Origin: Scolanthus callimorphus
Taxonomy: Eukaryota; Cnidaria; Anthozoa; Actiniaria; Edwardsiidae
Reading direction: 5' to 3'
NCBI GenBank assembly: GCA_033964015.1
Contig: CM066923.1
Location: 22,183,739 to 22,247,738, forward strand
Length of the DNA: 64,000 nucleotides
Below are positions 8,632-15,862 of this stretch, piece after piece. The notes under the pieces are model-generated. The model saw only the letters and a list, made by a program, of their open reading frames with translations, had not been told where the DNA came from and did no database searches. A program made the position numbers and the translations under genes. Positions within the stretch are counted from its first letter, which is position 1. Every line of letters starts with the position of its first letter.

Positions 8632-9052
8632 GATGATGTTGAGCCTTTTTCTGTATAGCCGATTCTGCGAGCACGTTAAAAAGTTTCGCGAATTTATCCT
8701 TTCTCGGGTAAAAAGCAATCGGTTTTACCCGATTCGAGAAGGGGCAACGTACGAGATGTGTGAAGATGGGGATGATAACGCCTTTGACATAGCCTTTGTC
8801 GGAGGCGTGTTTCTTCGGTTTTGTGATGAAATCGAAAAGAAAGAATTGAAACAGCTCAAAGACCGCACCGACGATGCATCGTTTCTTCTCGAGTGTTGTA
8901 TTGCTCATGGTGCCATTACCCAGCGGTTTGTGAATTTCGAAGACCAGCAGAAACAAGCAAGCAAATTTTCAAATTTTCGTGAGTGGAGTGACGATTGGGA
9001 GGAGTTACACACGTTGCTCGTTTACCTGTTGAGGCATTATCCAACGGTTTGA
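8630..9052 (+). CDS. Hypothetical helical protein (140 aa)
   Basis: No family recognised. It is predicted largely helical with mixed charge and ends in a Trp/Leu-rich helix (SDDWEELHTLLVYLL, about residues 120-134). The start codon overlaps that of the divergent nuclease gene by two bases, so each promoter must lie within the other's 5' coding region. A TATA-like 'gataaaag' at about 8549-8556 is suitably placed for this gene. Confidence 0.6.
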   Translation: MMMLSLFLYSRFCEHVKKFREFILSRVKSNRFYPIREGATYEMCEDGDDNAFDIAFVGGVFLRFCDEIEKKELKQLKDRTDDASFLLECCIAHGAITQRFVNFEDQQKQASKFSNFREWSDDWEELHTLLVYLLRHYPTV

Positions 9053-9055
9053 CAA

Positions 9056-9070
9056 AAAAAATATATATAA
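9056..9070 (+). promoter_or_regulatory. TATA box for the 9105-10558 unit
   Basis: AAATATATATAA at about 9059-9070 lies 35-45 bp upstream of the ATG at 9105, directly after the stop codon of the preceding gene. Confidence 0.65.
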
Positions 9071-9104
9071 CATTTAGGCATCGCAACGAAACATCATCAT
9101 CATC

Positions 9105-9272
9105 ATGTCATTGTCTAGTATAGCGCTTAAAGCGGCTTTGTTGACGGCGTTGGCGTTTTTTATCCCCTTTTCTGCTGGATTTACCTTGGGTGCTCTAATG
9201 GTATCGCGTAAAGCGGATAGCGATGATGATGGAAAAAAATCTCGCAAGGACGGTGTCGAACAAAGTGACTAG
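9105..9272 (+). CDS. Small single-pass membrane protein (55 aa)
   Basis: A short gene. ATG at 9105 is the first start codon after a clear TATA box. Residues about 6-32 form an uninterrupted hydrophobic segment (ALLTALAFFIPFSAGFTLGA) followed by a short charged tail (KADSDDDGKKSRKDG). This fits a signal-anchor or type III small membrane protein. It overlaps the next gene (9223) in another frame, as is usual here. Function unknown; a role in the host membrane is inference. Confidence 0.6.
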   Translation: MSLSSIALKAALLTALAFFIPFSAGFTLGALMVSRKADSDDDGKKSRKDGVEQSD

Positions 9273-9960
9273 ATCGTTGATCGCTTATTGGAGCCAAGTG
9301 TTTACGTATCATGTGTTTCATCAACCTCCATTTGTGGAGGTGTGCCGGCCGCGTGCGAGGGAGAATCACAACGTGTGGTGGCCTGACAGCGAGGATTGTG
9401 GTTTTGGTTTAACCGATGCTCGATTTCAGATGGACTTTGCTGACTTGTGGTGTGCCGAAGATTTCAACTCGAACTCGTCTCGCATCTTGTGGCTTTTGTG
9501 TGACGAAATGAATAAACATTGCAAAACTGTAGGTGATGTGGATTACGTGTTAGACGTTCAATGGGTGCTGTATAAAATGCTTCGATTTCTCAACACGGCA
9601 TGGGCTGCGGAGTACACGATCCCCGCCGGCCCTCCTGAAACATTTTATTCAAAATCGCATTGCGGATGTAGTGAGTTGAAAGACGATTTTTACGAGTGTA
9701 TGACTACGGTTTGCGACCTGGTGCTGGCTGATGGGGCGTGGGTGGGTCAATGGCGTGATTATTTTTGGAAGGGGAAGGGGTTTGGGTCGAAATTACCCGA
9801 AACGAACCCTTTTGAAAAATGTTTAATAAAACTGGAGCGTTGCGATATTTATTGTGTCGATCGTGAAGCGTTGCTCATCCATTCAAAAGAGAAGTTGCAG
9901 CAGCAGATCCAAGTGGTTTTGAAGGAGTCGGCCAGCGAATTAGATAATGAATTCGATTGA
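9223..9960 (+). CDS. Hypothetical protein, Trp/Cys-rich (245 aa)
   Basis: Not recognised. The middle is rich in Trp and aromatic residues (VWWPDSEDCGF, about 49-59; RILWLLCDEM, about 87-96). A Cys cluster (SHCGCSELKDDFYECMTTVC) spans about residues 145-164, and the C-terminus is a charged helix (SKEKLQQQIQVVLKESASEL). Three consecutive ATG codons open the frame. It lies downstream of the 55-aa membrane protein in an overlapping frame and overlaps the next gene by 14 bp, so the three probably share one mRNA. Confidence 0.65.
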   Translation: MMMEKNLARTVSNKVTRSLIAYWSQVFTYHVFHQPPFVEVCRPRARENHNVWWPDSEDCGFGLTDARFQMDFADLWCAEDFNSNSSRILWLLCDEMNKHCKTVGDVDYVLDVQWVLYKMLRFLNTAWAAEYTIPAGPPETFYSKSHCGCSELKDDFYECMTTVCDLVLADGAWVGQWRDYFWKGKGFGSKLPETNPFEKCLIKLERCDIYCVDREALLIHSKEKLQQQIQVVLKESASELDNEFD

Positions 9961-10558
9961 AGAATCAGCGGAAGAAGTTCGTGCCTTAGCGTCCGTTTTG
10001 GTAGAGCATCCTCACTTGATTCAGTTGGTCCTCCGTTTGTGGGATAAAGCGCGTCAACTTGAACACCATCCATGGACGGAGTTGGCGTGTTGCCGTCAAG
10101 CCTTGATGGGGCTGTGTGACTTGTTTTTAGATTATGCTTTACCCAGGCAGTTACCGTTGACTCATTTTTTGATGTCGGAAATGCTTATGTTATTACGGTT
10201 GTTAGAGGGGATTGTTAAAAAAACTCCAAACCTAGTGAACGCCGCTTTGCACCAAAAAATGTCCGACGTGTGTCAAAAGGCTTATTTTTGCATGAATGGT
10301 ATGCATGGACAAGATGAGTTTAGCATGTCGTTTGTAACCGAGGTAAAAACGATGTTGGAAACCGAGGTGATCGTGTCTCCGTTGTTGAAATTGGGCGGTT
10401 ATTTAAAAGCAGCTTTAACCCAACTTCCTAGTGAAAATCAGTGTAAAGAATATTGTGTTCAACAAAATTTATTAGCAGATTATAGCGGATCGCTGATGAA
10501 GCGCATTGAGCAAATGGCTTGTGAATTGCAGTGGCAGTGTTTGCAGATGTTACAATAA
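9947..10558 (+). CDS. Hypothetical all-helical protein (203 aa)
   Basis: Leu- and Cys-rich sequence that reads as a bundle of amphipathic helices from end to end. I see no motif tying it to a family; the BH1 signature of Bcl-2 proteins (NWGR) is absent. ATG at 9947 lies inside the end of the preceding gene. A poly(A) signal (CAATAAAAAATAA at 10554-10566) immediately follows the stop and is shared in position with the convergent gene ending at 10573. Confidence 0.65.
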   Translation: MNSIEESAEEVRALASVLVEHPHLIQLVLRLWDKARQLEHHPWTELACCRQALMGLCDLFLDYALPRQLPLTHFLMSEMLMLLRLLEGIVKKTPNLVNAALHQKMSDVCQKAYFCMNGMHGQDEFSMSFVTEVKTMLETEVIVSPLLKLGGYLKAALTQLPSENQCKEYCVQQNLLADYSGSLMKRIEQMACELQWQCLQMLQ

Positions 10559-10572
10559 AAAATAATCCACAG

Positions 10573-10857
10573 TTAGTTAAACAGTCTTTTCAAATGTTTT
10601 TGAACGTAGGGTTGTTTCGTCACCCCTTTTAACCCCAAGCTTCCTAGCGTTCGAAATCCGACAGCAAAAGAGGGGGCCACGTTCACAAGCCCCGACAATA
10701 CCTCTCCTATGGTGTTGGTGATTTTGGACGCTTTGAATACCGGACGCTTTATGGACGCGTGACTGATTTGAGGTACCGAACTTGCGGCACCCGTTCGACG
10801 GCGGCGGCGTGGACCCACGGCAATACCTCCACGCTGCTTCCTGCGCCGGCGTTTCAT
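10573..10857 (-). CDS. Small basic protein, virion core candidate (94 aa)
   Basis: Starts with a strongly basic run (MKRRRRKQRGG), then PRRRRR, then a Gly/Val/Leu-rich hydrophobic stretch (GEVLSGLVNVAPSFAVGFRTLGSLGLKG, about residues 54-81) and a basic end. Arginine-rich head plus an amphipathic Gly-rich segment is the pattern of small adenovirus-like core or membrane-active peptides (pX/pVI type); the assignment is by analogy. The ATG at 10857 is preferred over 10938 because a minus-strand TATA box (CTATAAAAGCGCG at about 10899-10911) puts the mRNA start between them. Confidence 0.6.
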   Translation of the reverse strand: MKRRRRKQRGGIAVGPRRRRRTGAASSVPQISHASIKRPVFKASKITNTIGEVLSGLVNVAPSFAVGFRTLGSLGLKGVTKQPYVQKHLKRLFN

Positions 10858-10867
10858 CGTGTGTGTG

Positions 10868-10912
10868 TGCTTATAAAAAGGGGTAGGGTGGATTGAGCGC
10901 GCTTTTATAGAC
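10868..10912. promoter_or_regulatory. Overlapping divergent TATA boxes
   Basis: Plus strand TATAAAAAGG at about 10872-10881 serves the 10928 gene. Minus strand CTATAAAAGCG at about 10901-10911 serves the 10857 gene. Each promoter lies downstream of the other's TATA box, so the two transcripts should compete. Confidence 0.6.
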
Positions 10913-10927
10913 TGGTGCGCGTTCGTC

Positions 10928-11239
10928 ATGGAGCACATAAAGCGACATATTGCTCAATTGGAGCACATGATTGATTATGAACACGGAAAAATGGCTTTGC
11001 CCTCGGCCGATTTTGTAACACTGACCGCTGAGATGATGCAGGTAATCGCTAAGCTCAAACAACGTACTGGGTTAACCGAGGATGACTTTCGTCGGCTCGT
11101 ATTTCGTGATGTCGTTCAACAAGAGGGTGAATCAGAGGAGGAAGAAGAAGAGCAAGAGGTACAGGGAGAAGAAGAAGAAGAAGAAGAAGATTCACCCTCT
11201 CGGGGTCGTGAAGTACACATGAGCTTTACCTTTAACTGA
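10928..11239 (+). CDS. Hypothetical acidic-tailed protein (103 aa)
   Basis: N-terminal helix with His/Met/Lys, a middle helix (AEMMQVIAKLKQRTGLTEDDF, about residues 34-54) and a long Glu run (EGESEEEEEEQ.. and ..GEEEEEEED, about 66-88) before a short SPSRGR tail. Acidic tails like this are found in histone- or DNA-mimic proteins and transcription regulators, but no family is recognised. It starts about 50 bp after a TATA box. Confidence 0.65.
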   Translation: MEHIKRHIAQLEHMIDYEHGKMALPSADFVTLTAEMMQVIAKLKQRTGLTEDDFRRLVFRDVVQQEGESEEEEEEQEVQGEEEEEEEDSPSRGREVHMSFTFN

Positions 11240-11244
11240 TTCTA

Positions 11245-11262
11245 AGGAAAAAAACTATAAAG
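11245..11262 (+). promoter_or_regulatory. TATA box for the 11304-12610 unit
   Basis: AACTATAAAGAC at about 11250-11261, 45-50 bp before the ATG at 11304. Confidence 0.55.
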
Positions 11263-11303
11263 ACAAACGAACTCAGTGTGACTCAGAAGCTAAAAGGAAA
11301 AAA

Positions 11304-11807
11304 ATGGCCTTGAGCAACACGTCGTGTAGCGTATGCGATCAAACGCCTCACGGATTTGATTTTTCCGTGGAAGACAAGGCACACTTTTTTAACGTGTTAA
11401 ATCACATTTTGTTTGGAATGGCCAACAGCCGGGTGTTACCCACACAAACCCTAATCAAGGGTTTAGAACAGTGGGTGTTTGGTAATCCCGAAGGTCGTGC
11501 TGCGGCGAGAGCCACGTACACTCGTGTGATGATCAACCTGCACGAGGAATTGCGGCGACGCGAGCAGATGCAATTGTGTGTTTCTTGCTACGTAAAAGAG
11601 AAAAAAGAAAAGGTTATCAAGCGCGAAGGTGGTGGCGCCTCTTTAGAAGATGTGGTGCGTCAAACGTACGCGAATTTAGGTCACGAACCACCACCGAAAA
11701 AGAAAAAGAAAAAACAGCGTGTTACCATAAAACCCGTCGTCCCGATCGAAGTGGTGCCTAATTCTCCTGTACCATCACCAGACCAACAAGAACAAGAACA
11801 TGGCTGA
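11304..11807 (+). CDS. Hypothetical protein with two CxxC pairs and a basic region (167 aa)
   Basis: CSVCDQ at residues 8-13 and CVSC at about 93-96 are two CxxC pairs that could together hold one zinc ion. Between them is a helical region. The C-terminal third has a Lys-rich stretch (PPPKKKKKKQR, about 128-138) likely to be a nuclear signal, then a Pro/Gln/Glu tail. It overlaps the next gene by 8 bp. Function unknown; nuclear location is inferred from the basic run. Confidence 0.65.
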   Translation: MALSNTSCSVCDQTPHGFDFSVEDKAHFFNVLNHILFGMANSRVLPTQTLIKGLEQWVFGNPEGRAAARATYTRVMINLHEELRRREQMQLCVSCYVKEKKEKVIKREGGGASLEDVVRQTYANLGHEPPPKKKKKKQRVTIKPVVPIEVVPNSPVPSPDQQEQEHG

Positions 11808-12327
11808 TTGCGGTGATCGTACCGACGAACTTTTTTTTCGCCGTATTGCGGATATGGAAAAAGTGGTGCCAGGGAATTATTTAGAACATGTTCGTTTTTA
11901 TTTTTTTCATAAAAAAAACGCACATTTTGTTCCGTTGTGGAAGAACGTGCTCAAGAAATGGGGCGCTAGCGACAAGGCTGTTCGTTGGGCTGTTTCAAGA
12001 GTAGATGATTGCTTCACGTTTACGTTTTTTAATCAAACTCTACCCTTATCTCAAGTGCTGCGCAGCGTGTTGTTTATTATGGAGTCGTTGCAGTCGCAAC
12101 CGCCAAGCCGAGAGATCGACGAAACGTTTAGCGATCAAGAACTCGCCGAAATTTGGAGTTCTTTTAGCAGCCTACAAAAGCCCAATGTTCATTTGATTCT
12201 CGCTGTTTTGGGACAGCTTCTCAACGACGCCGTCTGCAGACGTTTACTGGGTGTGCAATTGCAACACGTAGCTTCTGAGAATCGAGCACGACTTGGGCTG
12301 GGCGATGTCGTCGACGGAAAAAAATAA
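11800..12327 (+). CDS. Hypothetical helical protein (175 aa)
   Basis: No family recognised. Aromatic-rich N-terminal half (HVRFYFFHKKN, about residues 30-40; WKNVLKKWGAS, about 47-57) followed by helices. The spacing of short charged helices in residues 1-75 is loosely reminiscent of death-fold or CARD-type bundles, but without a diagnostic motif. Second gene of the 11304-12610 unit; it overlaps both neighbours. Confidence 0.6.
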   Translation: MADCGDRTDELFFRRIADMEKVVPGNYLEHVRFYFFHKKNAHFVPLWKNVLKKWGASDKAVRWAVSRVDDCFTFTFFNQTLPLSQVLRSVLFIMESLQSQPPSREIDETFSDQELAEIWSSFSSLQKPNVHLILAVLGQLLNDAVCRRLLGVQLQHVASENRARLGLGDVVDGKK

Positions 12328-12610
12328 AGTGCATCCTTTTTTTTACAAGTTGGCCGACATCGTTAAACAACAGCAAGGGCGAATTGCTATGCCACCGCGA
12401 TATGATGGCGATCAATCTCCCACGCACGATTGTATTTTGGACTTTTTACACACGTTGTTGGAACAGCACCCACAAGATCTTACCGAATTTATGATTCAGC
12501 GGTATTTGGAACGTCAGTTGGCCTTTGCGCGATGTCATCGTTTTGCTTGGGAAGAAAATTACGTGTCGTATGCCGCCAGCACACCCTCTGCAGGACTCGT
12601 CACCTTTTGA
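12305..12610 (+). CDS. Hypothetical protein (101 aa)
   Basis: The ATG at 12305 is chosen; the longer frame from 12293 begins with TTG. It begins with Ser/Thr/Glu/Lys residues, followed by helical sequence with a central 'HDCILDFLHTLLEQHP' (about residues 41-56). Overlaps the preceding gene by 23 bp. No homology recognised. Confidence 0.6.
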   Translation: MSSTEKNKVHPFFYKLADIVKQQQGRIAMPPRYDGDQSPTHDCILDFLHTLLEQHPQDLTEFMIQRYLERQLAFARCHRFAWEENYVSYAASTPSAGLVTF

Positions 12611-12612
12611 AA

Positions 12613-12661
12613 CACTATAAATAGCAGATATAGACGCGCCATCACAATGGCATCACAATGA
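12613..12661 (+). promoter_or_regulatory. TATA box and 4-codon upstream ORF
   Basis: CTATAAATAG at about 12615-12624. A minimal ORF (ATG at 12647, stop TGA at 12659-12661) ends so that its stop overlaps the ATG of the next gene at 12658 (ATGA). This may make translation of the basic protein depend on re-initiation, or may only reflect a duplicated 'atcacaatg' word. Confidence 0.5.
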
Positions 12662-12843
12662 CATCACAACAACAACATGGAGGAAGGCGGGGGCGGCGGC
12701 GGCGTCGGCGTGGACAACGAGGTCGCGGTGGTCTTATAAAAAGCCCGGTGACTCGTAGCATAATTAAAAGCGCAGGAACTGCTTTATTTAGACGTGCCAA
12801 AAGAGCGTTGGTGAAGCGTGGCATCGTCGCGAAAAATGCCTGA
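12658..12843 (+). CDS. Arg/Gly-rich small basic protein (61 aa)
   Basis: The first 25 residues are almost all Gly, Arg and Gln (GGRRGRRRRRRGQRGRGG), followed by 'LIKSPVTRSIIKSAGTALFRRAKRALVKRG', an amphipathic basic helix. This is typical of a DNA-condensing virion protein or membrane-active peptide such as adenovirus pVII/pX; the analogy is by composition only. A TATA box lies 40 bp upstream. Confidence 0.6.
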   Translation: MTSQQQHGGRRGRRRRRRGQRGRGGLIKSPVTRSIIKSAGTALFRRAKRALVKRGIVAKNA

Positions 12844-12961
12844 ACAAAGAACAGTGACACGAGACTGCTTGATGGAGGCGTTACGTTTAATTTTAAAATT
12901 TGCCACTGAAATGAGTGATAGAATGTGTAGACGACGAAGACGAGTTGTTAAAGAAATGTAA
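12836..12961 (+). CDS. Tiny ORF overlapping the basic protein's end (41 aa)
   Basis: ATG at 12836 starts 8 bp before the end of the basic-protein gene and runs to TAA at 12959-12961, which overlaps an AATAAA poly(A) signal. The product begins with polar residues, has one hydrophobic helix (LMEALRLILKFA) and ends with an Arg run (CRRRRRVVKEM). Its overlap style matches other genes here. It is short, so chance cannot be excluded. Confidence 0.4.
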   Translation: MPEQRTVTRDCLMEALRLILKFATEMSDRMCRRRRRVVKEM

Positions 12962-12991
12962 TAAAAAAGAGTTTTCCTAAAACCGTGTCTT

Positions 12992-13010
12992 TGTTATAAA
13001 AAGCGCGCTC
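12992..13010 (+). promoter_or_regulatory. TATA box for the 13040 gene
   Basis: GTTATAAAAAGCGCGCTC at about 12994-13011, about 35 bp before the ATG. Confidence 0.65.
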
Positions 13011-13039
13011 GAGACCGGCACACAACAGAGATAGGCACA

Positions 13040-13555
13040 ATGGCAGAGTGTGCGACGCTCACCGATAAAGCCGAAAAAGCGGTAGATTATCATCATGCGC
13101 AAAAAGTGGTTGCTCTTCTTCGGCAATGCTTGCCCCTGCTCGATGCGGTCGACACGAAGGACAACAATCTAATGAACGTGGTGCTTAAATTTCGCGAAGA
13201 GGCAGCCCTGATCGTGGAAGAGAGAGAAACGGATGAAGGGGGGTGCTCGTGTTTTGGTGGATTGTGCATCACGTTCTTGTACTGGGACACGTTATACGAT
13301 AGTCTTGAACGCTTGTACCACGAACGTGATGCCCTTCGTCAAGAATGGCCAGAGTTAACCGTTCTGCTGGATAAACTGAACAGTCAGTTACACTTGTGGA
13401 TTCACAGCACAAGTTTTTTCTTCGGTTACGTGAGGAGACGAAGTTTAGAAGAGTACGGTCGTTACCTTCTGAATGGCAACAACAGGGTAATAATCTCCCT
13501 CTATTACCTGACGGAGCAGGTACAATGGCAAAATGCAAGCGAGACTACGCAATAA
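13040..13555 (+). CDS. Hypothetical helical protein with Cys cluster (171 aa)
   Basis: Mostly helical. A short Cys/Gly segment (GGCSCFGGLCITF, about residues 67-79) interrupts charged helices. The C-terminal half is aromatic-rich (HLWIHSTSFFFGYVRRR, about 117-133). No known family recognised. It has its own TATA box and is followed by another TATA box for the next gene, so it is probably a single-gene unit. Confidence 0.65.
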   Translation: MAECATLTDKAEKAVDYHHAQKVVALLRQCLPLLDAVDTKDNNLMNVVLKFREEAALIVEERETDEGGCSCFGGLCITFLYWDTLYDSLERLYHERDALRQEWPELTVLLDKLNSQLHLWIHSTSFFFGYVRRRSLEEYGRYLLNGNNRVIISLYYLTEQVQWQNASETTQ

Positions 13556-13569
13556 TGATGCGTAGCTCC

Positions 13570-13585
13570 TCGGGTATATAAATTG
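13570..13585 (+). promoter_or_regulatory. TATA box for the 13621 gene
   Basis: GGGTATATAAATTG at about 13572-13585, about 40 bp before the ATG at 13621. Confidence 0.65.
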
Positions 13586-13620
13586 AACCGGTTACCTCGT
13601 TTAAATCACAGCCCCTAGAA

Positions 13621-14304
13621 ATGATGATGTGCGACGTACCTGCCGTAACGGCTACTAGCCCTCCTCCTCTCAACGAGGAATCGAAAAAACGAAAATGTCC
13701 TGTGGCCACCAAGGACTTGTCGAAAATGCTGCCGCCGCCGCTCGACGACGAAGAACCCAACAAAAAGAAAAAGAAAAAGAAACCTAAACCTAAACCACCG
13801 GAGACGACGACGACTGTTGTGATGGAGGAAAAAAAAGATCCCTTGTGGGAATTTTTGCTAAACGACCAGGCGCCACCGACGGAATTTCTGTTAAACGGTC
13901 AAGGCGGCATGGCTGCGGCGCCGCCACCACCACCACCACCACCACCACAGATCACGGGGTTTCACCCGTTTGAGGCGCTATTTCAAGAAACAGAAGAAGG
14001 TGGTCATCCACCGATCGCGATGCTCATGTCGGATTTTGCACACGTGCATCACAATTATCTCGACTGTCTGATTCGGCTCAAAGCGTTTGCTAGCAACGAG
14101 ATGTTGCCGAGCCTCAACAAGGTGATCGACATGCTCACGTCACCCGTGCAAGACAAGTTTGGCTACACCGAGAACGTGGGTCCGCTGTTCAAGGAACTGC
14201 ACAAAAACACCAAGACTTTTCATGCGAAAAGCAACAAGCCTTTGCAAGAGGCTTGCGATCTGATCGCCTCGATGCGCTATGCATCTCGTAAGAAAAAAAT
14301 GTAA
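13621..14304 (+). CDS. Pro/Lys-rich protein with helical C-terminal domain (227 aa)
   Basis: Residues 1-110 are low-complexity: Pro/Ser/Glu, then a Lys run (NKKKKKKKPKPKPP, about 47-60), then a short repeated 'EFLLNDQ / EFLLNGQ' motif (about 77 and 88), then a run of nine Pro. Residues about 115-220 are a helical domain without recognisable relatives. The poly-Lys is a likely nuclear signal. It is the last plus-strand gene of the left arm; AATAAA follows at about 14319, converging on the minus-strand block. Confidence 0.65.
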   Translation: MMMCDVPAVTATSPPPLNEESKKRKCPVATKDLSKMLPPPLDDEEPNKKKKKKKPKPKPPETTTTVVMEEKKDPLWEFLLNDQAPPTEFLLNGQGGMAAAPPPPPPPPPQITGFHPFEALFQETEEGGHPPIAMLMSDFAHVHHNYLDCLIRLKAFASNEMLPSLNKVIDMLTSPVQDKFGYTENVGPLFKELHKNTKTFHAKSNKPLQEACDLIASMRYASRKKKM

Positions 14305-14365
14305 AAAAGAGTGTGATAATAAAAAATTTTTATTACATTTTAAATTTTAAAAATGACATGCGTAT
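14305..14365. terminator. Convergent poly(A) region
   Basis: AT-rich 60 bp with AATAAA on the plus strand (about 14319-14324) and its reverse complement TTTATT (about 14328-14333) for the minus-strand block. The two transcript units meet here. Confidence 0.65.
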
Positions 14366-15073
14366 TTATTTATTTTTAAAAGCAACGCGTGACCAACGAG
14401 TCAGTCCTCCTTTCCCATCTTGTTTCTTGTGCGTTTTGCTGCGCGTCACGGCAGGAGTCCTTGTCAAGGCCGTGTCAATCTTTTTCAACATGGCCAACGA
14501 TTTTTTGGCTGCTTTTTCGTGCGAGGTAGAAGGGGTTGATGACCTTGTATACGCCTTGGCCAATTGTCTTTGCACTTCGGAGGTTAATTTGGAGGAAGAC
14601 GGGGTAGCCAGCAATTTGCGTGTTTTGGGTGTGGTGCCGGGTAGAGCGGACGGTGGCGTGGGGGCCGACGACAAACCCAACGCCGACGACGACGTCCGAT
14701 CTGCCAAACGGCTACTACCATTCGCCGCCGTGGTGTCCCCGGCCAACGTTTGCGCTTTGCGATAGTCGCGCGCTTGTTGCAGCAATAACGCATAATTGGC
14801 AATGGCTTTGGACGTTAATTTAGCCAGAATGTCGGGCGTCCATTGATGCTTGCTGCCCAACGTGTGATTGACCCATTTGGCTTTTTCCAACAACGGTTCC
14901 GTAAAAGGGCTTTGATTTTCCACCGTTTGAATTTGCTTCAATTGATTAATGCGTTGCACGTTTAACGGATTCATGCCTCCTTCTTGTTGTTCTTCCTGCG
15001 GAGGAGGAGCAGCAGCAGCAGCAGAGGGTGCACGTTCCACGGGAATCAAATACGCCAGTTTATTATATTTCAT
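14366..15073 (-). CDS. Low-complexity basic protein, virion candidate (235 aa)
   Basis: The ATG at 15073 is used; 15079 is GTG. After an N-terminal 'KYNKLAYLIPVERAP' come Ala, Pro, Gln and Glu runs. A helical middle (about 60-120) includes an Ala/Leu-rich helix, and the C-terminal half is Ser/Thr/Pro/Lys-rich (SSRLADRTSSSALGLSSAP..). A minus-strand TATA box (ATATAAAAAGG) lies only about 25 bp upstream. This is the last gene of the late-type minus-strand block. Its function is not recognised; it resembles scaffold or core proteins in composition only. Confidence 0.6.
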   Translation of the reverse strand: MKYNKLAYLIPVERAPSAAAAAPPPQEEQQEGGMNPLNVQRINQLKQIQTVENQSPFTEPLLEKAKWVNHTLGSKHQWTPDILAKLTSKAIANYALLLQQARDYRKAQTLAGDTTAANGSSRLADRTSSSALGLSSAPTPPSALPGTTPKTRKLLATPSSSKLTSEVQRQLAKAYTRSSTPSTSHEKAAKKSLAMLKKIDTALTRTPAVTRSKTHKKQDGKGGLTRWSRVAFKNK

Positions 15074-15204
15074 GCTCACCCTCCTCCGACGAGTCCTTTT
15101 TATATTCCTTTTCTTCTTCTTGTTGTTGTTCGGGCAATTCCACCACTAAGTGTTCTTCTTTTTGTTGTTCCGGACTCAGCAGATTTTTTTTTCTGGGGGG
15201 TTTG

Positions 15205-15546
15205 CTAGCGGCGGCTGCGGCGGCCGCGTGGGACGTGATGACGTAGCGTTGCTTTGACTATGTCGCTAATCACCTCGTGAAAGCGCGGATCGCGTGATCG
15301 TAACGCTTTGTGACGATTGGCTCGTAACGTGCGCTTACTTATAATCGTTTTCAGCCGCTTTTTAAAAGGCATCAATTTGTTCTTCACCTCCTCGTCCAAC
15401 GGGGTGTTCTGATAAATGGCATTGTGAATCGTTTCGCTCAACGCATCCACTTCGCGTTTTCCTAATTGATTCACCACGTTGGGCACCAACGCTTTTTCTT
15501 GAAGCGCTTGGAAAAGCAATTTGTTGCGAAACAATCGAGACCCCAT
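15205..15546 (-). CDS. Hypothetical basic protein (113 aa)
   Basis: Charged helical protein ending in a basic tail (HHVPRGRRSRR). The ATG at 15546 lies just 5 bp past the stop of the preceding gene, so the two are likely co-transcribed. Between its stop and the next ATG (15073) a third frame stays open for about 60 codons without an ATG; this could be an alternative C-terminus reached by a frameshift, but nothing proves it. Confidence 0.6.
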   Translation of the reverse strand: MGSRLFRNKLLFQALQEKALVPNVVNQLGKREVDALSETIHNAIYQNTPLDEEVKNKLMPFKKRLKTIISKRTLRANRHKALRSRDPRFHEVISDIVKATLRHHVPRGRRSRR

Positions 15547-15551
15547 TATTA

Positions 15552-15818
15552 TTATCGACGACGACGACGACGCTTCTTCTTCTTGAATCGTGTGGCGCGT
15601 TCGTTAAATCGGTTCATCATTAAATAGGGTTGACCCGCCAACGTGACCACGTTGCCAATTTGACCGCCGTGAAACAGCGCATCGCCGCGCCCTTTCAATT
15701 TGTCCTCGTACCCATCGTAACGAATAAACGCCGGTCCATAGGGTTTTCTCGCCGAAGCCGCCTTTTTTGTAAACGACACGGGCAATTGCTTGCCCGGCCT
15801 GCCTCGTCGACGTATCAT
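15552..15818 (-). CDS. Small basic protein with poly-Arg tail (88 aa)
   Basis: The ATG at 15818 is preferred over the GTG at 15842. Basic head (MIRRRGRPGKQ), a central segment with Tyr/Gly (KPYGPAFIRYDGYEDKLKGRG) and 'GQIGNVVTLAGQPYLMMNRF', and a tail of Lys and Arg (KKKKRRRRRR). A minus-strand TATA box (TATAAATA at about 15852-15859) lies about 35 bp upstream. Composition suggests a DNA-binding virion protein. Confidence 0.6.
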   Translation of the reverse strand: MIRRRGRPGKQLPVSFTKKAASARKPYGPAFIRYDGYEDKLKGRGDALFHGGQIGNVVTLAGQPYLMMNRFNERATRFKKKKRRRRRR

Positions 15819-15849
15819 TTTTTTTTTTTTAACACACGCCACTCTCTCT

Positions 15850-15862
15850 CTTTATTTATACT
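15850..15862 (-). promoter_or_regulatory. TATA box, minus strand
   Basis: TATAAATAAAG read on the minus strand, about 35 bp upstream of the ATG at 15818. It lies at the very end of the preceding gene. Confidence 0.55.

Noticed and set aside
8632..8718. Longer N-terminus for the nuclease-like protein
   Set aside because: It would extend through the divergent gene's 5' end, and the recognisable domain begins at the ATG at 8631.
9947..10558. Bcl-2-like protein
   Set aside because: It is helical but lacks the BH1 NWGR signature and the BH2 Trp motif, so the call cannot be supported.
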